From: Bacteroidales bacterium
Lineage (GTDB): Bacteria; Bacteroidota; Bacteroidia; Bacteroidales; UBA7960
Assembly (NCBI GenBank): GCA_007131125.1
Contig: SLRE01000228.1
Span: forward strand, 1 to 25,000
Direction of reading: 5' to 3'
Length of the DNA stretch: 25,000 nt
A program made the translations under genes and the position numbers. Shown here piece after piece: positions 14,049 through 21,200 of the stretch (its first letter is position 1; the number at the start of each line of letters is the position of its first letter). Below the pieces are notes generated by a model. That model was not told the origin of the DNA, did not search any database, and was given only the letters and a program-made list of their open reading frames with translations.

Positions 14049-14086
14049 AGCCGGGAAAAATTTCCCGGCTTTTTTATTTTTTTTCC
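14049..14086 (+). terminator. Intrinsic terminator of peroxiredoxin gene
   Basis: AGCCGGGAAA (14049-14058) pairs with TTTCCCGGCT (14061-14070) with a two-base gap at the top (the inner A-T pairs probably open to form the loop), followed by T6-A-T8. It begins 27 nt after the stop codon. Confidence 0.92.
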
Positions 14087-14115
14087 AAATTTTAAACCTT
14101 TGTTAAAAAAAAATA

Positions 14116-14144
14116 TATATTTGTGGAAGTAATAAATAAATTTG
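14116..14144 (+). promoter_or_regulatory. Candidate promoter -7 boxes for the TM2 gene
   Basis: Two matches to TAnnTTTG on the plus strand, TATATTTG (14116-14123) and TAAATTTG (14137-14144), lie 32-60 nt before the start codon. Neither has TTTG at the ideal 19-nt spacing; the first has TTTG 13 nt upstream. AT-rich context lowers confidence. Confidence 0.4.
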
Positions 14145-14175
14145 TTCTCAAATTTTATTAACTAAACCAGAGTTT

Positions 14176-14598
14176 ATGAAGAAATTATTCACTTTTGCGC
14201 TGGTGGTTCTTCTGGGGGCTTTTGCATTTAATGCAGAAGCCAGCAGCAATTACCGCCTAAACGAAGCGGCAGTAGATCAAATGTTTGAACAGGCCGAGCC
14301 GGTTGACTTTCTGGCAATGAACAACATGGCCCCCCTGGCGGGTGCATCTTCCAGTAGCCATGCTATGCTGCAGCAACAAAAGCAGCCTGCAGTAGCATTT
14401 GTTTTGGCCTGGTTCCTGGGTCCGCTGGGTATTCACAGGGCTTACCTGGGCACCTCTACCGGAACACTCATCGGGTACATCCTTACCCTTGGCGGTTGCG
14501 GTATTGTAGCATTTGTTGACTGGGTTGTACTGCTTATTGCCCTAGTGGAAGATGATATCAGCAAGTATGTTGATAATCCGAGATTCTTTATGTGGTAA
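14176..14598 (+). CDS. Exported TM2-domain protein
   Basis: Unknown role. The 140-residue protein has a signal peptide (KKLFTFALVVLLGAFAFNAEAS), a polar linker with a Ser-rich stretch and QQQKQ (about 25-70), and a TM2 domain at about 71-124: AVAFVLAWFLGPLGIHRAYLG, then a polar turn and a second membrane span ending VDWVVLLIALV. The G-x-x-G-x-H-R-x-Y-L-G loop is characteristic of TM2. The short tail ends YVDNPRFFMW. It is a single gene between the peroxiredoxin terminator and a terminator shared with the minus-strand operon. Two nearby minus-strand proteins carry a similar hairpin (PGxGxxYAG), which may point to a common envelope role (inference). Confidence 0.85.
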   Translation: MKKLFTFALVVLLGAFAFNAEASSNYRLNEAAVDQMFEQAEPVDFLAMNNMAPLAGASSSSHAMLQQQKQPAVAFVLAWFLGPLGIHRAYLGTSTGTLIGYILTLGGCGIVAFVDWVVLLIALVEDDISKYVDNPRFFMW

Positions 14599-14620
14599 AC
14601 CAGTAGTTTGAAAAAATGAC

Positions 14621-14667
14621 ACGGCTTTTTTGCTTTGCCTAAGGGCAATCAAAAAAGCCGTTTTTTT
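14621..14667. terminator. Bidirectional intrinsic terminator
   Basis: ACGGCTTTTTTG (14621-14632) pairs with CAAAAAAGCCGT (14650-14661), with TGCC/GGCA extending the inner stem. T7 follows on the plus strand (ending the TM2 gene); a T6 run lies four bases beyond the stem on the minus strand. It overlaps the stop codon of the convergent gene by its plus-strand T-run. Confidence 0.88.
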
Positions 14668-15586
14668 ATTGGTTTTTCAGGCCAAGGAAATAATTGCGCT
14701 GGGCTTTGCTTATTTTAGGGTTGCTCCGGGCTTTGGTTCCCAATTCTTCCCTGAAAAACCCCAGCAGTTCTTCCTCACCTGATTTTTCAAGGATCTGCAA
14801 ATGATAATACCTGTAAATTAGGTTTAAGGGATATTCTTCGGTAAGCCAGACGGCATAATACAATGCCTTTTCGGGTTGCTCTTCAATTTCCAGGAATAAC
14901 CGCATCAGCATGTACCTAGCCTCTGTTTTCACTACTTCATTTTCGCTGCGGGCGGCTGTTTTTAATTGGTCCAATCCCAGCGCCTGATTCCCTTCAGGAT
15001 AAAACAATGCATACAATCTCAAAAAGGGGTATTTACTTACGGCATGGGCTGTCATGTAATTATACAGGCCCGAAGTGAGGTAAAACCCAGGATGAATATT
15101 TTCTCTGCCGAAAGAAAGCTCCAGGTGGTAAATGCAATTTCTGAGGCTTTGCATGGTGCGGATAAGCTTACCGTTTTTCAGGCTCAGGCGGGCCTGCATG
15201 GCATAGATATTAATAAAATAAAATACATCATCATAGGTAAAAGATCCTGCAATGACCGGGTTGATGGCTGCCAGCGACCGGGCCACGCTCCCGGCATATT
15301 TTTTCTCCCATGGCTCTGACCCCTCATGGGTAATAAGCATCCACCAGTAATAATGGGTTCGTGAATAAGCACTCAGGTAATGCTCCGGGTATAAGGTTTC
15401 CATTAAGGCAGAAAGAGAATCGGCCTTTTGAAAATCAAACCGGTATAAGGACATTAAAGTTTTATTGAAATATTCCCCGGGTTTTAATTGCTGTGAATCA
15501 TCCTTTGCAACTCCGGCAAAAGCAAAAGCCCCAATAAAAATTATGGCAACCAGAAAGGTTAAAATAAAGCTTTTAACTTTTTGCAT
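14666..15586 (-). CDS. Exported helical-repeat (TPR-like) protein
   Basis: Unknown function. The 306-residue protein starts with a signal peptide (about 1-27, KSFILTFLVAIIFIGAFAFAG). The rest is rich in paired helices with aromatic and alanine positions of the TPR kind, for example FQKADSLSALMETLYPEHYL (about 51-70), an ARLSLKNGKLIRTMQSLRN segment, KTEARYMLMRLFLEIEEQPEKAL and YYHLQILEKSGEEELLGFF. No C-terminal membrane hairpin is present, unlike its two upstream neighbours. It starts 3 nt after the previous stop codon and ends at a terminator, so it is the last gene of the LolA-like/YidD/TPR unit. It may be a periplasmic scaffold (inference). Confidence 0.8.
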   Translation of the reverse strand: MQKVKSFILTFLVAIIFIGAFAFAGVAKDDSQQLKPGEYFNKTLMSLYRFDFQKADSLSALMETLYPEHYLSAYSRTHYYWWMLITHEGSEPWEKKYAGSVARSLAAINPVIAGSFTYDDVFYFINIYAMQARLSLKNGKLIRTMQSLRNCIYHLELSFGRENIHPGFYLTSGLYNYMTAHAVSKYPFLRLYALFYPEGNQALGLDQLKTAARSENEVVKTEARYMLMRLFLEIEEQPEKALYYAVWLTEEYPLNLIYRYYHLQILEKSGEEELLGFFREELGTKARSNPKISKAQRNYFLGLKNQ

Positions 15587-15589
15587 GTG

Positions 15590-16486
15590 TTATTGCGTTT
15601 TTAAAGAATTTTCTATGGAGACGAGCAAATGGGCAATGGAGTTTTCGAATTGCTCCATTTCCCGTCGGGAGTTTCGTCCGGCCAGTTCTCCTGCCTGCCT
15701 TATACCTCCAAAGTAAAAAGACTGGAACATACCCAAACCACCGGCTCCTGCAGCAATATAAAACCCATTCCAAATCAGTATGCCCGCCATCCCAAGGCTC
15801 AAGGCCTGTGAAAAGGCATTCAGCAATCCCCATCCGGGCTCCCCTGCATAAACCTGCCCTGAACCCGGAAGGAAAGTAGACCACAACCTTGCGGTTTTTG
15901 GCTCCAGGGGTGAGGGAATATTATCTTTTTTCAGCTTATGGTTTATTTCTTTCAGCAACCTTTCTGCCTGATCATTGGTATTGGGGTGGTTTTTTACCCA
16001 GTAGGCGGCATGGTCATTTAGCTGTTCCCACCTTTCAAGCATCAGGTAAGTCAGGGCCTGAACAAGGTAGATGTTTTCAATATCAGGGTGGTTTTCAAAA
16101 TAGTGATGGATTTGCTGCACCAAAGACAGGGCATCCGAATAATCTCCCGCCATGTAGGCACAAAAAGCCATTTCGTAAAAAAGCTTAAAGCGCAAACCAT
16201 CCTCTACCCTTGCCGTAACAGAACGCTGAAGGTCATTGCGCGCCCTGCCAAATTCACCTTTCTGTTTCAAAGCCCTGGCTTTACCCAGATTTGCATGGAA
16301 GCGCTGCAGGGGTTCCTCTGCAAAATAGTAAACCCGCTCAAATTCAATTGCCGCAACAAAGTAATTCCCGGCCTCAAACAGGCTGTCGGCCTTTTGAAAC
16401 AGGGTATCCTCCCGCATTCCCGCTTCAGTTGAATGCGTTGCGCAAAGGAATATGCATATCAAACAAAATACGCTGATTGATTTCAT
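15590..16486 (-). CDS. Exported TPR protein with C-terminal PGxGxxYAG membrane hairpin (B)
   Basis: Unknown function. The 298-residue protein has a signal peptide (about 1-22), TPR-like helices at about 25-185 (QKADSLFEAGNYFVAAIEFERVYYF, NLGKARALKQKGEFGRARNDL, ALTYLMLERWEQL) and a C-terminal glycine-rich hydrophobic hairpin at about 203-262: WSTFLPGSGQVYAGEPGWGLL, then two membrane-like spans. A charged, coiled-coil-like tail (RNSRREMEQFENSI) follows. The hairpin resembles the DUF5683/TM2-like type found in Bacteroidota proteins and is shared with the gene upstream. The start codon lies inside the upstream gene, a 62-nt overlap in another frame; the signal peptide supports this start. The next gene follows after 3 nt. 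Confidence 0.82.
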   Translation of the reverse strand: MKSISVFCLICIFLCATHSTEAGMREDTLFQKADSLFEAGNYFVAAIEFERVYYFAEEPLQRFHANLGKARALKQKGEFGRARNDLQRSVTARVEDGLRFKLFYEMAFCAYMAGDYSDALSLVQQIHHYFENHPDIENIYLVQALTYLMLERWEQLNDHAAYWVKNHPNTNDQAERLLKEINHKLKKDNIPSPLEPKTARLWSTFLPGSGQVYAGEPGWGLLNAFSQALSLGMAGILIWNGFYIAAGAGGLGMFQSFYFGGIRQAGELAGRNSRREMEQFENSIAHLLVSIENSLKTQ

Positions 16487-17288
16487 GATTGAATTCCATA
16501 TTTTGCCGGTTTACGGCAGTTACGCTTCCCCATATATTCCCGATGTAAAAAATGCCTGCAATGGAAGCCGTAGAAATAAACAAAGCGCTTTGGGGACCTG
16601 ATCCCCTGTAAAAATCGAAAGCTGTCAGCCCCATGGCTGCCACATACAGGAAGCCCACCACGCCCTCGGCAGTTTTTCCGGCATAAATTTTTCCAAGGCC
16701 TGGAACGGCCGTTGACAGCAAGCCTGCCACAAAAGGTGAGCGGCCCGGCGCATCAGCAAGGCGCTGGTAATGCCGATGCATGTTCCTCTCTTCAGAGGCA
16801 AAGGCATGAAAGCTTCCGGTAAAATTCTCAGCCCGCTTTTCAAATCCGTCAAAATCCCTGTTGAGCAATGCCAGGCCGCTCAACTGAAAGTTTTGCATGT
16901 TGCCATGCATTGTATTTGCCTCCAGGTCGAGCCCGTAAAGGATTTCCTCAGCTTTATCGGTTTGGTTGATATGGGAAAGATTGTAAGCCCCAAAAAACCT
17001 GGACTTAAGGTAATAAGGACTGTTTTCTGAAACCTTCAGCAAGAGGCCGGCCGAAGGCTCCAACTTCATTTGCCGGTATAAAACCCATCCTTTCAGGTGA
17101 AAAACCGAATCCTGTAATGAAGGAGTTTTCGGGTTGATGTTTTCCAGCACAAAAAAGGCCTCATTCAAATCATTGCGGTTGACCAGATGGCGCGCAAAGT
17201 CCAGCTCTTTTGAGCTTTCCCCGGCCTTTAACCCCGGAGGAACAAAACAAACAAAATAAAATACGGCAAGAAAAACAGAAAGCCTCAT
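16425..17288 (-). CDS. Exported helical protein with C-terminal PGxGxxYAG membrane hairpin (A)
   Basis: Unknown function; appears paralogous to the next gene. The 287-residue protein has a signal peptide (about 1-22, RLSVFLAVFYFVCFVPPGLKA), helical repeats at about 27-180 (FARHLVNRNDLNEAFFVLENI, FHLKGWVLYRQ, AYNLSHINQTDKAEEILYG) and a membrane hairpin at about 185-258: LLSTAVPGLGKIYAGKTAEG followed by two hydrophobic spans. Its start overlaps the yidD stop by 4 nt (ATGA), suggesting translational coupling, and its 3' end overlaps the following gene by 62 nt. Domain order matches neighbour B, so a duplication is likely. Confidence 0.82.
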   Translation of the reverse strand: MRLSVFLAVFYFVCFVPPGLKAGESSKELDFARHLVNRNDLNEAFFVLENINPKTPSLQDSVFHLKGWVLYRQMKLEPSAGLLLKVSENSPYYLKSRFFGAYNLSHINQTDKAEEILYGLDLEANTMHGNMQNFQLSGLALLNRDFDGFEKRAENFTGSFHAFASEERNMHRHYQRLADAPGRSPFVAGLLSTAVPGLGKIYAGKTAEGVVGFLYVAAMGLTAFDFYRGSGPQSALFISTASIAGIFYIGNIWGSVTAVNRQNMEFNHEINQRILFDMHIPLRNAFN

Positions 17289-17758
17289 TCCCCGGCGAAT
17301 TTATAAATTTCGACAGTTTCTTTTATTTTTCCTGTTTGCTCATCAATAACCAGGGGATGCACATCAATGGCTGCCACACGATTGCAGCGCATCAGGCGGT
17401 CGGCTGTGGTAAAAACCCCTTTTAAAAGTCCATATTCTGAAATCAGCTCTTTGCTGAAATGCGAGCAGGAGGTTTTGTAAAGACATTCTGAAGGCAGCTG
17501 CGGAGAAATATACCGCTGGTAAACGTACATCAGACCGGAAAAGGTAAGAGAAACCGGGTTGTAGCGGGCAAACCGGCTTTGGCTTCGAGGCTGCAAAAAG
17601 GTAATCTGATGATGCGCATGATCGCAATCACTGCCACTGCAAATGCTGTCTTCCAGTATTTCTAGGTCATTTTTGGGAGCCTGTGCAAAAGCTGCTTCAG
17701 CACCAAAAAAACCGAGGAAAAAAAATACGGTGAATATTTTAGTCAATAATTGTGGCAT
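17285..17758 (-). CDS. yidD: YidD-domain protein with signal peptide
   Basis: YidD proteins help insertion of inner-membrane proteins by YidC/Sec and are normally 70-90 residues. This one is 157 residues. It begins with a probable signal peptide (PQLLTKIFTVFFFLGFFGAEAAFAQ in two halves, about 2-26), then a linker with C40, C45 and HAHH, then the YidD domain at about 74-126: MYVYQRYISPQLPSECLYK, TSCSHFSKEL, YGLLKGVFTTADRLMRC. A 30-residue tail follows. The usual RxYPTCSxY core is altered (CLYKTSCSHF). I chose the ATG at 17756-17758, which starts the signal peptide; an upstream in-frame ATG would place 19 odd residues before it. It overlaps the upstream gene by 20 nt and the next by 4 nt. Confidence 0.85.
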   Translation of the reverse strand: MPQLLTKIFTVFFFLGFFGAEAAFAQAPKNDLEILEDSICSGSDCDHAHHQITFLQPRSQSRFARYNPVSLTFSGLMYVYQRYISPQLPSECLYKTSCSHFSKELISEYGLLKGVFTTADRLMRCNRVAAIDVHPLVIDEQTGKIKETVEIYKFAGE

Positions 17759-18449
17759 CTTCAGGGATTTCAAAATTAAACCAGGGGCTGTTTGCCCTTC
17801 GGTTGATCTGTACATCGGAGAACCTCACCCGGTTAACAATGGAGTCGCCTCCACTTGTGTAATTAAATTCAGTTATGCTCATAGGGAGCACTATCTCGGG
17901 AAATTCCTCGTAATTGGTGTAATACACTTTTTTTACCAGGTTTTTGGCGGCATCGTAATACCCTGCATAAATGGGTAGATAGTCTTCATGAACCAGTTCA
18001 ATCCTGCTAAAGAGATGATACAACGAAGGCGGGGGAAACCATTCGGTTATCATTAGCCCGTCTTCAAAGCGGGTTTCCATCAGTTCAAAATCCATTTGAC
18101 GCAAACCAAGGTCCTGGGTTTTTCCTGCCAGGAAAAAGTAAATCAGGTTGTTTTCAGAGCTGTATTCCATGCTTTGGCTCCGATAAACCGTATTGTCCTC
18201 CTGATTATAAATGGAAAGCTCCCCTTTGTTATTGGTAATCATCACTTCCTGCACAGGGCGGGTATACTTTGTAATCAGCTTGCCATCCCATGCCTGGTAA
18301 AACAGATCGGCCTCCACCTCTGCTACCTGCCCCCTGTGCAGGCTCTGGGAGTGCATGGAAAACATGATCCGCTCCACACCGAAATAGCGTATGGCCGATC
18401 CCATTAAAAACGGTGCCAACACCAGCAGAATTATTACAAATCGTTTCAT
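17739..18449 (-). CDS. Exported LolA-like protein (putative)
   Basis: The 236-residue protein starts with an uncleaved-anchor or signal sequence (KRFVIILLVLAPFLMGSAIRYF) with no lipobox cysteine. The body looks like a one-domain beta-rich fold of the LolA/LppX kind. Signs are successive strand pairs (GKLITKYTRPVQEVMITNN, GELSIYNQEDNTVYR), a middle region with MDFELMETRFEDGLMI, and an ending typical of LolA-like proteins in Bacteroidota (VRFSDVQINRRANSP, FEIPEDATIID). Residues suggest binding or shuttling of a lipid-modified or hydrophobic partner, but this is only by resemblance. It is the first gene of the overlapping unit with yidD, 112 nt after the histidine kinase. Confidence 0.65.
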   Translation of the reverse strand: MKRFVIILLVLAPFLMGSAIRYFGVERIMFSMHSQSLHRGQVAEVEADLFYQAWDGKLITKYTRPVQEVMITNNKGELSIYNQEDNTVYRSQSMEYSSENNLIYFFLAGKTQDLGLRQMDFELMETRFEDGLMITEWFPPPSLYHLFSRIELVHEDYLPIYAGYYDAAKNLVKKVYYTNYEEFPEIVLPMSITEFNYTSGGDSIVNRVRFSDVQINRRANSPWFNFEIPEDATIID

Positions 18450-18518
18450 GAGTTATTGCTTAATAAAAATACCAGACCTTGTCCGGAATAAATTTTCAAA
18501 CCCGGAAAAATCAACAGA

Positions 18519-18548
18519 CAAATATCTGTCTTTTTTTATACAAACAAA
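18519..18548 (-). promoter_or_regulatory. Candidate promoter for the LolA-like/yidD/TPR unit
   Basis: Minus strand TTTG (18545-18548), 18-nt spacer, GATATTTG (18519-18526), which differs from TAnnTTTG at one base. It sits in the 112-nt gap after the histidine kinase gene, about 70 nt before the next start codon. A short AGACA/TGTCT dyad overlaps the -7 box. Confidence 0.4.
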
Positions 18549-18561
18549 AGACAAAAAGAGA

Positions 18562-20094
18562 TCAGGGCTGTTTTTTTAAAACAATTCGGAAGGTGGTTCC
18601 TTTATTAACCTCAGAGTGTTTTACAAAGAGTTTGCCTTTGTGGTAGTTTTCAATAATGCGCTTACTCAGTGAAAGCCCGAGCCCCCATCCTCTTTTTTTA
18701 CTGGTAAATCCGGGGTTGAAAATACTTTTAAACCTGGAAGGAGGAATGCCTTTGCCCTGGTCTGTTATGTCAATGATCACGTTTTTAGGTTGATCGATCA
18801 CCTCCAGGCTGATCTGCCCGGAGCCATTCATGGCGTCTATGGCATTTTTTATGATGTTCTCTATCACCCATCCAAAGAGGTTGGGATTAAGGGGTGCAAA
18901 AACTTCCTCAGCCGGGGTTTCCAGTTCAAACTTCAGTTTTCGGGAAGTCCGGTTTTTCATATAATTTACCGATTCCCTGATCTCATGCACAACATCTGCA
19001 GGGATTAATTTTGGGGGAGAACCGATTTTGGAAAACCGTTCGGTAATGTTTTCCAGGCGCTCTACATCCTTGGATATCTCGCTCATGGTTTTGCCATCAA
19101 CTCCTTTGGCTTTCAGAAGTTCCACCCATGCCAGCAGGGAAGAAAGGGGTGTGCCCAGCTGATGAGCCGTTTCTTTTGACATACCTACCCATACCTGGTT
19201 TTGCTCGGCATTCCTGGCCATGCTGAAAAGAATATAAGCCACGATCAAAAACACCCCGATGATCAGAAACTGAAAAACGGGATAATACCTCAGCTGGGTC
19301 AGCAGAAAGGAGTTGGTATAATAAACATGGCATTCTCCATACACAGGTAGCTCAATGGTAATGGGAGGATTTTTATCGCCAATGGTGCGCATGAGCTTTT
19401 CCACCTGCCCGGGGTCTTCGGGATCAAGCACATCCACATTGCCATGGGCAATTACCCGGCTGTGTGCACTGTCGGTAACAAAAACCGGCACATTGGCTGC
19501 ATTGATCACTGTTTCGGAAAAGAAAGAATCAATCAGGTCGTCCAGTATTTCACGCAGCTCGGCAAAAAGCCTGGAATCCCGGTAATAAATATACTGGGTT
19601 ATCCCTTCAAAAGTTAGGGATATGGGAGGGTATTCACCAAAAGCAGCCCTGAGTTCTCCTTCAAAAACATCGCCCTCCTCAACCTGTTTATCCAGGTTTT
19701 GAGTGCTGACAATGGTACCGTCATCTTCCACATGAACCAAAGGAATGGTGGTATTGCCCTCAACAATGTCCATGTAAAAAGTCAGGTCTACAGAAAGGTC
19801 TTCTTCAATAAGCCTTTCAAGAGATTTGGCTACCAGTTCAACACGCTTGCGCTCCTCGGTTTTTATTTCTTCAAAAAGTTCATTGGTTACTTTTACCAGT
19901 GCGGCACGGTTTTGAATGGCATCGGCCCAGACCCATACCTTCTGTCGCTCATCCTCGGCAATCTTTTTTACCAGGATGTCGGTATAGTAAAGCGAAGCAC
20001 CCACAATCAGGGCGGCAAATACAAGCAGAAAAAGCTTCCAGCGTTGTTTGCGCGAATAAATTTCAAGGCCGGTGATGGTTCTTATCAGGTTCAA
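18562..20094 (-). CDS. Membrane sensor histidine kinase
   Basis: Senses a periplasmic or membrane signal and autophosphorylates. The 510-residue protein has membrane helices at about 20-38 and 273-291, a periplasmic sensor region between them, then a HisKA-type domain with H311 in ETAHQLGTPLSSLLAW and an HATPase_c domain with N-box ENIIKNAIDAM (about 412-422), G1 DQGKGIP (445-451), F-box PGFTSKKRG and G2 GWGLGLSLS (469-477). The H-box uses AHQLGTP rather than the common SHELRTP. No receiver domain or response regulator is adjacent. The start is a TTG at 20092-20094: no in-frame ATG occurs before residue 108, and a stop lies just upstream. It follows ppk2 by 39 nt and may be co-transcribed with it. 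Confidence 0.92.
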   Translation of the reverse strand: MNLIRTITGLEIYSRKQRWKLFLLVFAALIVGASLYYTDILVKKIAEDERQKVWVWADAIQNRAALVKVTNELFEEIKTEERKRVELVAKSLERLIEEDLSVDLTFYMDIVEGNTTIPLVHVEDDGTIVSTQNLDKQVEEGDVFEGELRAAFGEYPPISLTFEGITQYIYYRDSRLFAELREILDDLIDSFFSETVINAANVPVFVTDSAHSRVIAHGNVDVLDPEDPGQVEKLMRTIGDKNPPITIELPVYGECHVYYTNSFLLTQLRYYPVFQFLIIGVFLIVAYILFSMARNAEQNQVWVGMSKETAHQLGTPLSSLLAWVELLKAKGVDGKTMSEISKDVERLENITERFSKIGSPPKLIPADVVHEIRESVNYMKNRTSRKLKFELETPAEEVFAPLNPNLFGWVIENIIKNAIDAMNGSGQISLEVIDQPKNVIIDITDQGKGIPPSRFKSIFNPGFTSKKRGWGLGLSLSKRIIENYHKGKLFVKHSEVNKGTTFRIVLKKQP

Positions 20095-20133
20095 AATAAT
20101 ATCTTTTTTTTACAAAACGGGTTTGGTATCTGA

Positions 20134-21018
20134 TTAGTATGATGGTTTTTCTTCCTCCAACATAACGCGGGCTTTGGCAATGGTGTCAAGATGGGCCTGG
20201 CTCACTTTGGGATAAGACAAATTGAGACTTTCAAGATGCTCAACCAAAATCTGGCATACGGCATTGCGCATAAACCATTTTTTATCGGCAGGAATTACAT
20301 ACCAGGGAGCGTGTTCCGAATTGGTATGCATGAGCATTTGCTCGTAGGCCGCTGAATATTTATCCCAATGTTGCCTTTCACTGACATCACTCATGGTAAA
20401 CTTCCAGTTTTTTGAGGATTTATCAATTCTGGAGAGAAAACGTTTTTTCTGTTCTTCTTTTGACACATTCAGGAAAAATTTAATTATCCTGAAGCCATTG
20501 TTTGTAAAATATTTTTCAAAATTATTAATGTCGTTATACCGATCCGTCCAAAAATCATTCCCGGCTTTTTGATGATGTTCAAAGTAAGGCAGGTTTTGCT
20601 TTTTAAGGATGTCGGGATGTACTTTCACAATGAGTACTTCCTCGTAATACGAGCGGTTAAAGATGCCGATATTGCCTCTTTCCGGCAGGGCCTTGAAGCA
20701 TCTCCACATAAAGTCATGGGCAAGTTCTTCTTCAGACGGGGCTTTAAAACTCTTAACCTGGCAACCCTGTGGATTAACCCCGGCCATTACATGCTTGATC
20801 ACTCCATCCTTGCCGGCGGCATCCATGGCTTGCAGTATGATCAACACCCCATGCCTGCCCCTGGCATATAGCATACTCTGTAATTCTCTCAAGCGTTTAA
20901 TGCCTGCTTCAAAATCAGGAGTGCTGTCCGATTTTGAATTGTATTTTCCGGTGAAGTCCGTATCATAATTTACCAATGCTTTGCCGGAATCGTAACGAAA
21001 GGTGGTTATATAGTCCAT
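20134..21018 (-). CDS. ppk2: Polyphosphate kinase 2 family protein (polyP:nucleotide phosphotransferase)
   Basis: PPK2 enzymes move phosphate from inorganic polyphosphate to AMP/ADP/GDP. The 294-residue one-domain protein has Walker A in QAMDAAGKDG (63-72), a Walker B-like segment IFNRSYYEEVLIVKVHP (119-135), and a lid with KKRFLSRIDKSSKNWKF. The substrate-loop GVNPQGCQVKSFKAPS is also present. Length and single P-loop domain fit the class I/III group; which nucleotide is used cannot be read from the sequence. It is divergent from the GH3 gene across 182 nt and is followed 39 nt later by the histidine kinase. Confidence 0.93.
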   Translation of the reverse strand: MDYITTFRYDSGKALVNYDTDFTGKYNSKSDSTPDFEAGIKRLRELQSMLYARGRHGVLIILQAMDAAGKDGVIKHVMAGVNPQGCQVKSFKAPSEEELAHDFMWRCFKALPERGNIGIFNRSYYEEVLIVKVHPDILKKQNLPYFEHHQKAGNDFWTDRYNDINNFEKYFTNNGFRIIKFFLNVSKEEQKKRFLSRIDKSSKNWKFTMSDVSERQHWDKYSAAYEQMLMHTNSEHAPWYVIPADKKWFMRNAVCQILVEHLESLNLSYPKVSQAHLDTIAKARVMLEEEKPSY

Positions 21019-21056
21019 ATTCGTTTAATTTTTTTCAATGAAATTTCCCTTTATTC

Positions 21057-21064
21057 CAAAAATA
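21057..21064 (-). promoter_or_regulatory. Candidate -7 box for ppk2
   Basis: Minus strand TATTTTTG matches TAnnTTTG 38 nt before the ppk2 start codon. No TTTG lies at the expected 19-nt spacing, and the context is AT-rich, so support is moderate at best. Confidence 0.35.
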
Positions 21065-21141
21065 TAAAAATTAGTTTTATAAATTGATATATAAAAACCA
21101 CTCTGACTGTAATTTGATAAAAAATGGGATTCACTTATCAA

Positions 21142-21166
21142 TTTGGTCATATTATAATTATTTTTG
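21142..21166 (+). promoter_or_regulatory. Candidate promoter for the GH3-propeller-dNK-kdsB unit
   Basis: Plus strand TATTTTTG (21159-21166) matches TAnnTTTG 34 nt before the GH3 start. A TTTG lies only 13 nt upstream (21142-21145), shorter than the usual 19-nt spacer. Confidence 0.4.
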
Positions 21167-21200
21167 TGGGAGAATTTAAAGCACCGTAAAAAACTTATCA

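Noticed and set aside
17759..17815. Longer yidD start with 19 extra residues
   Set aside because: It is read within the LolA-like gene in another frame and would bury the signal peptide internally.
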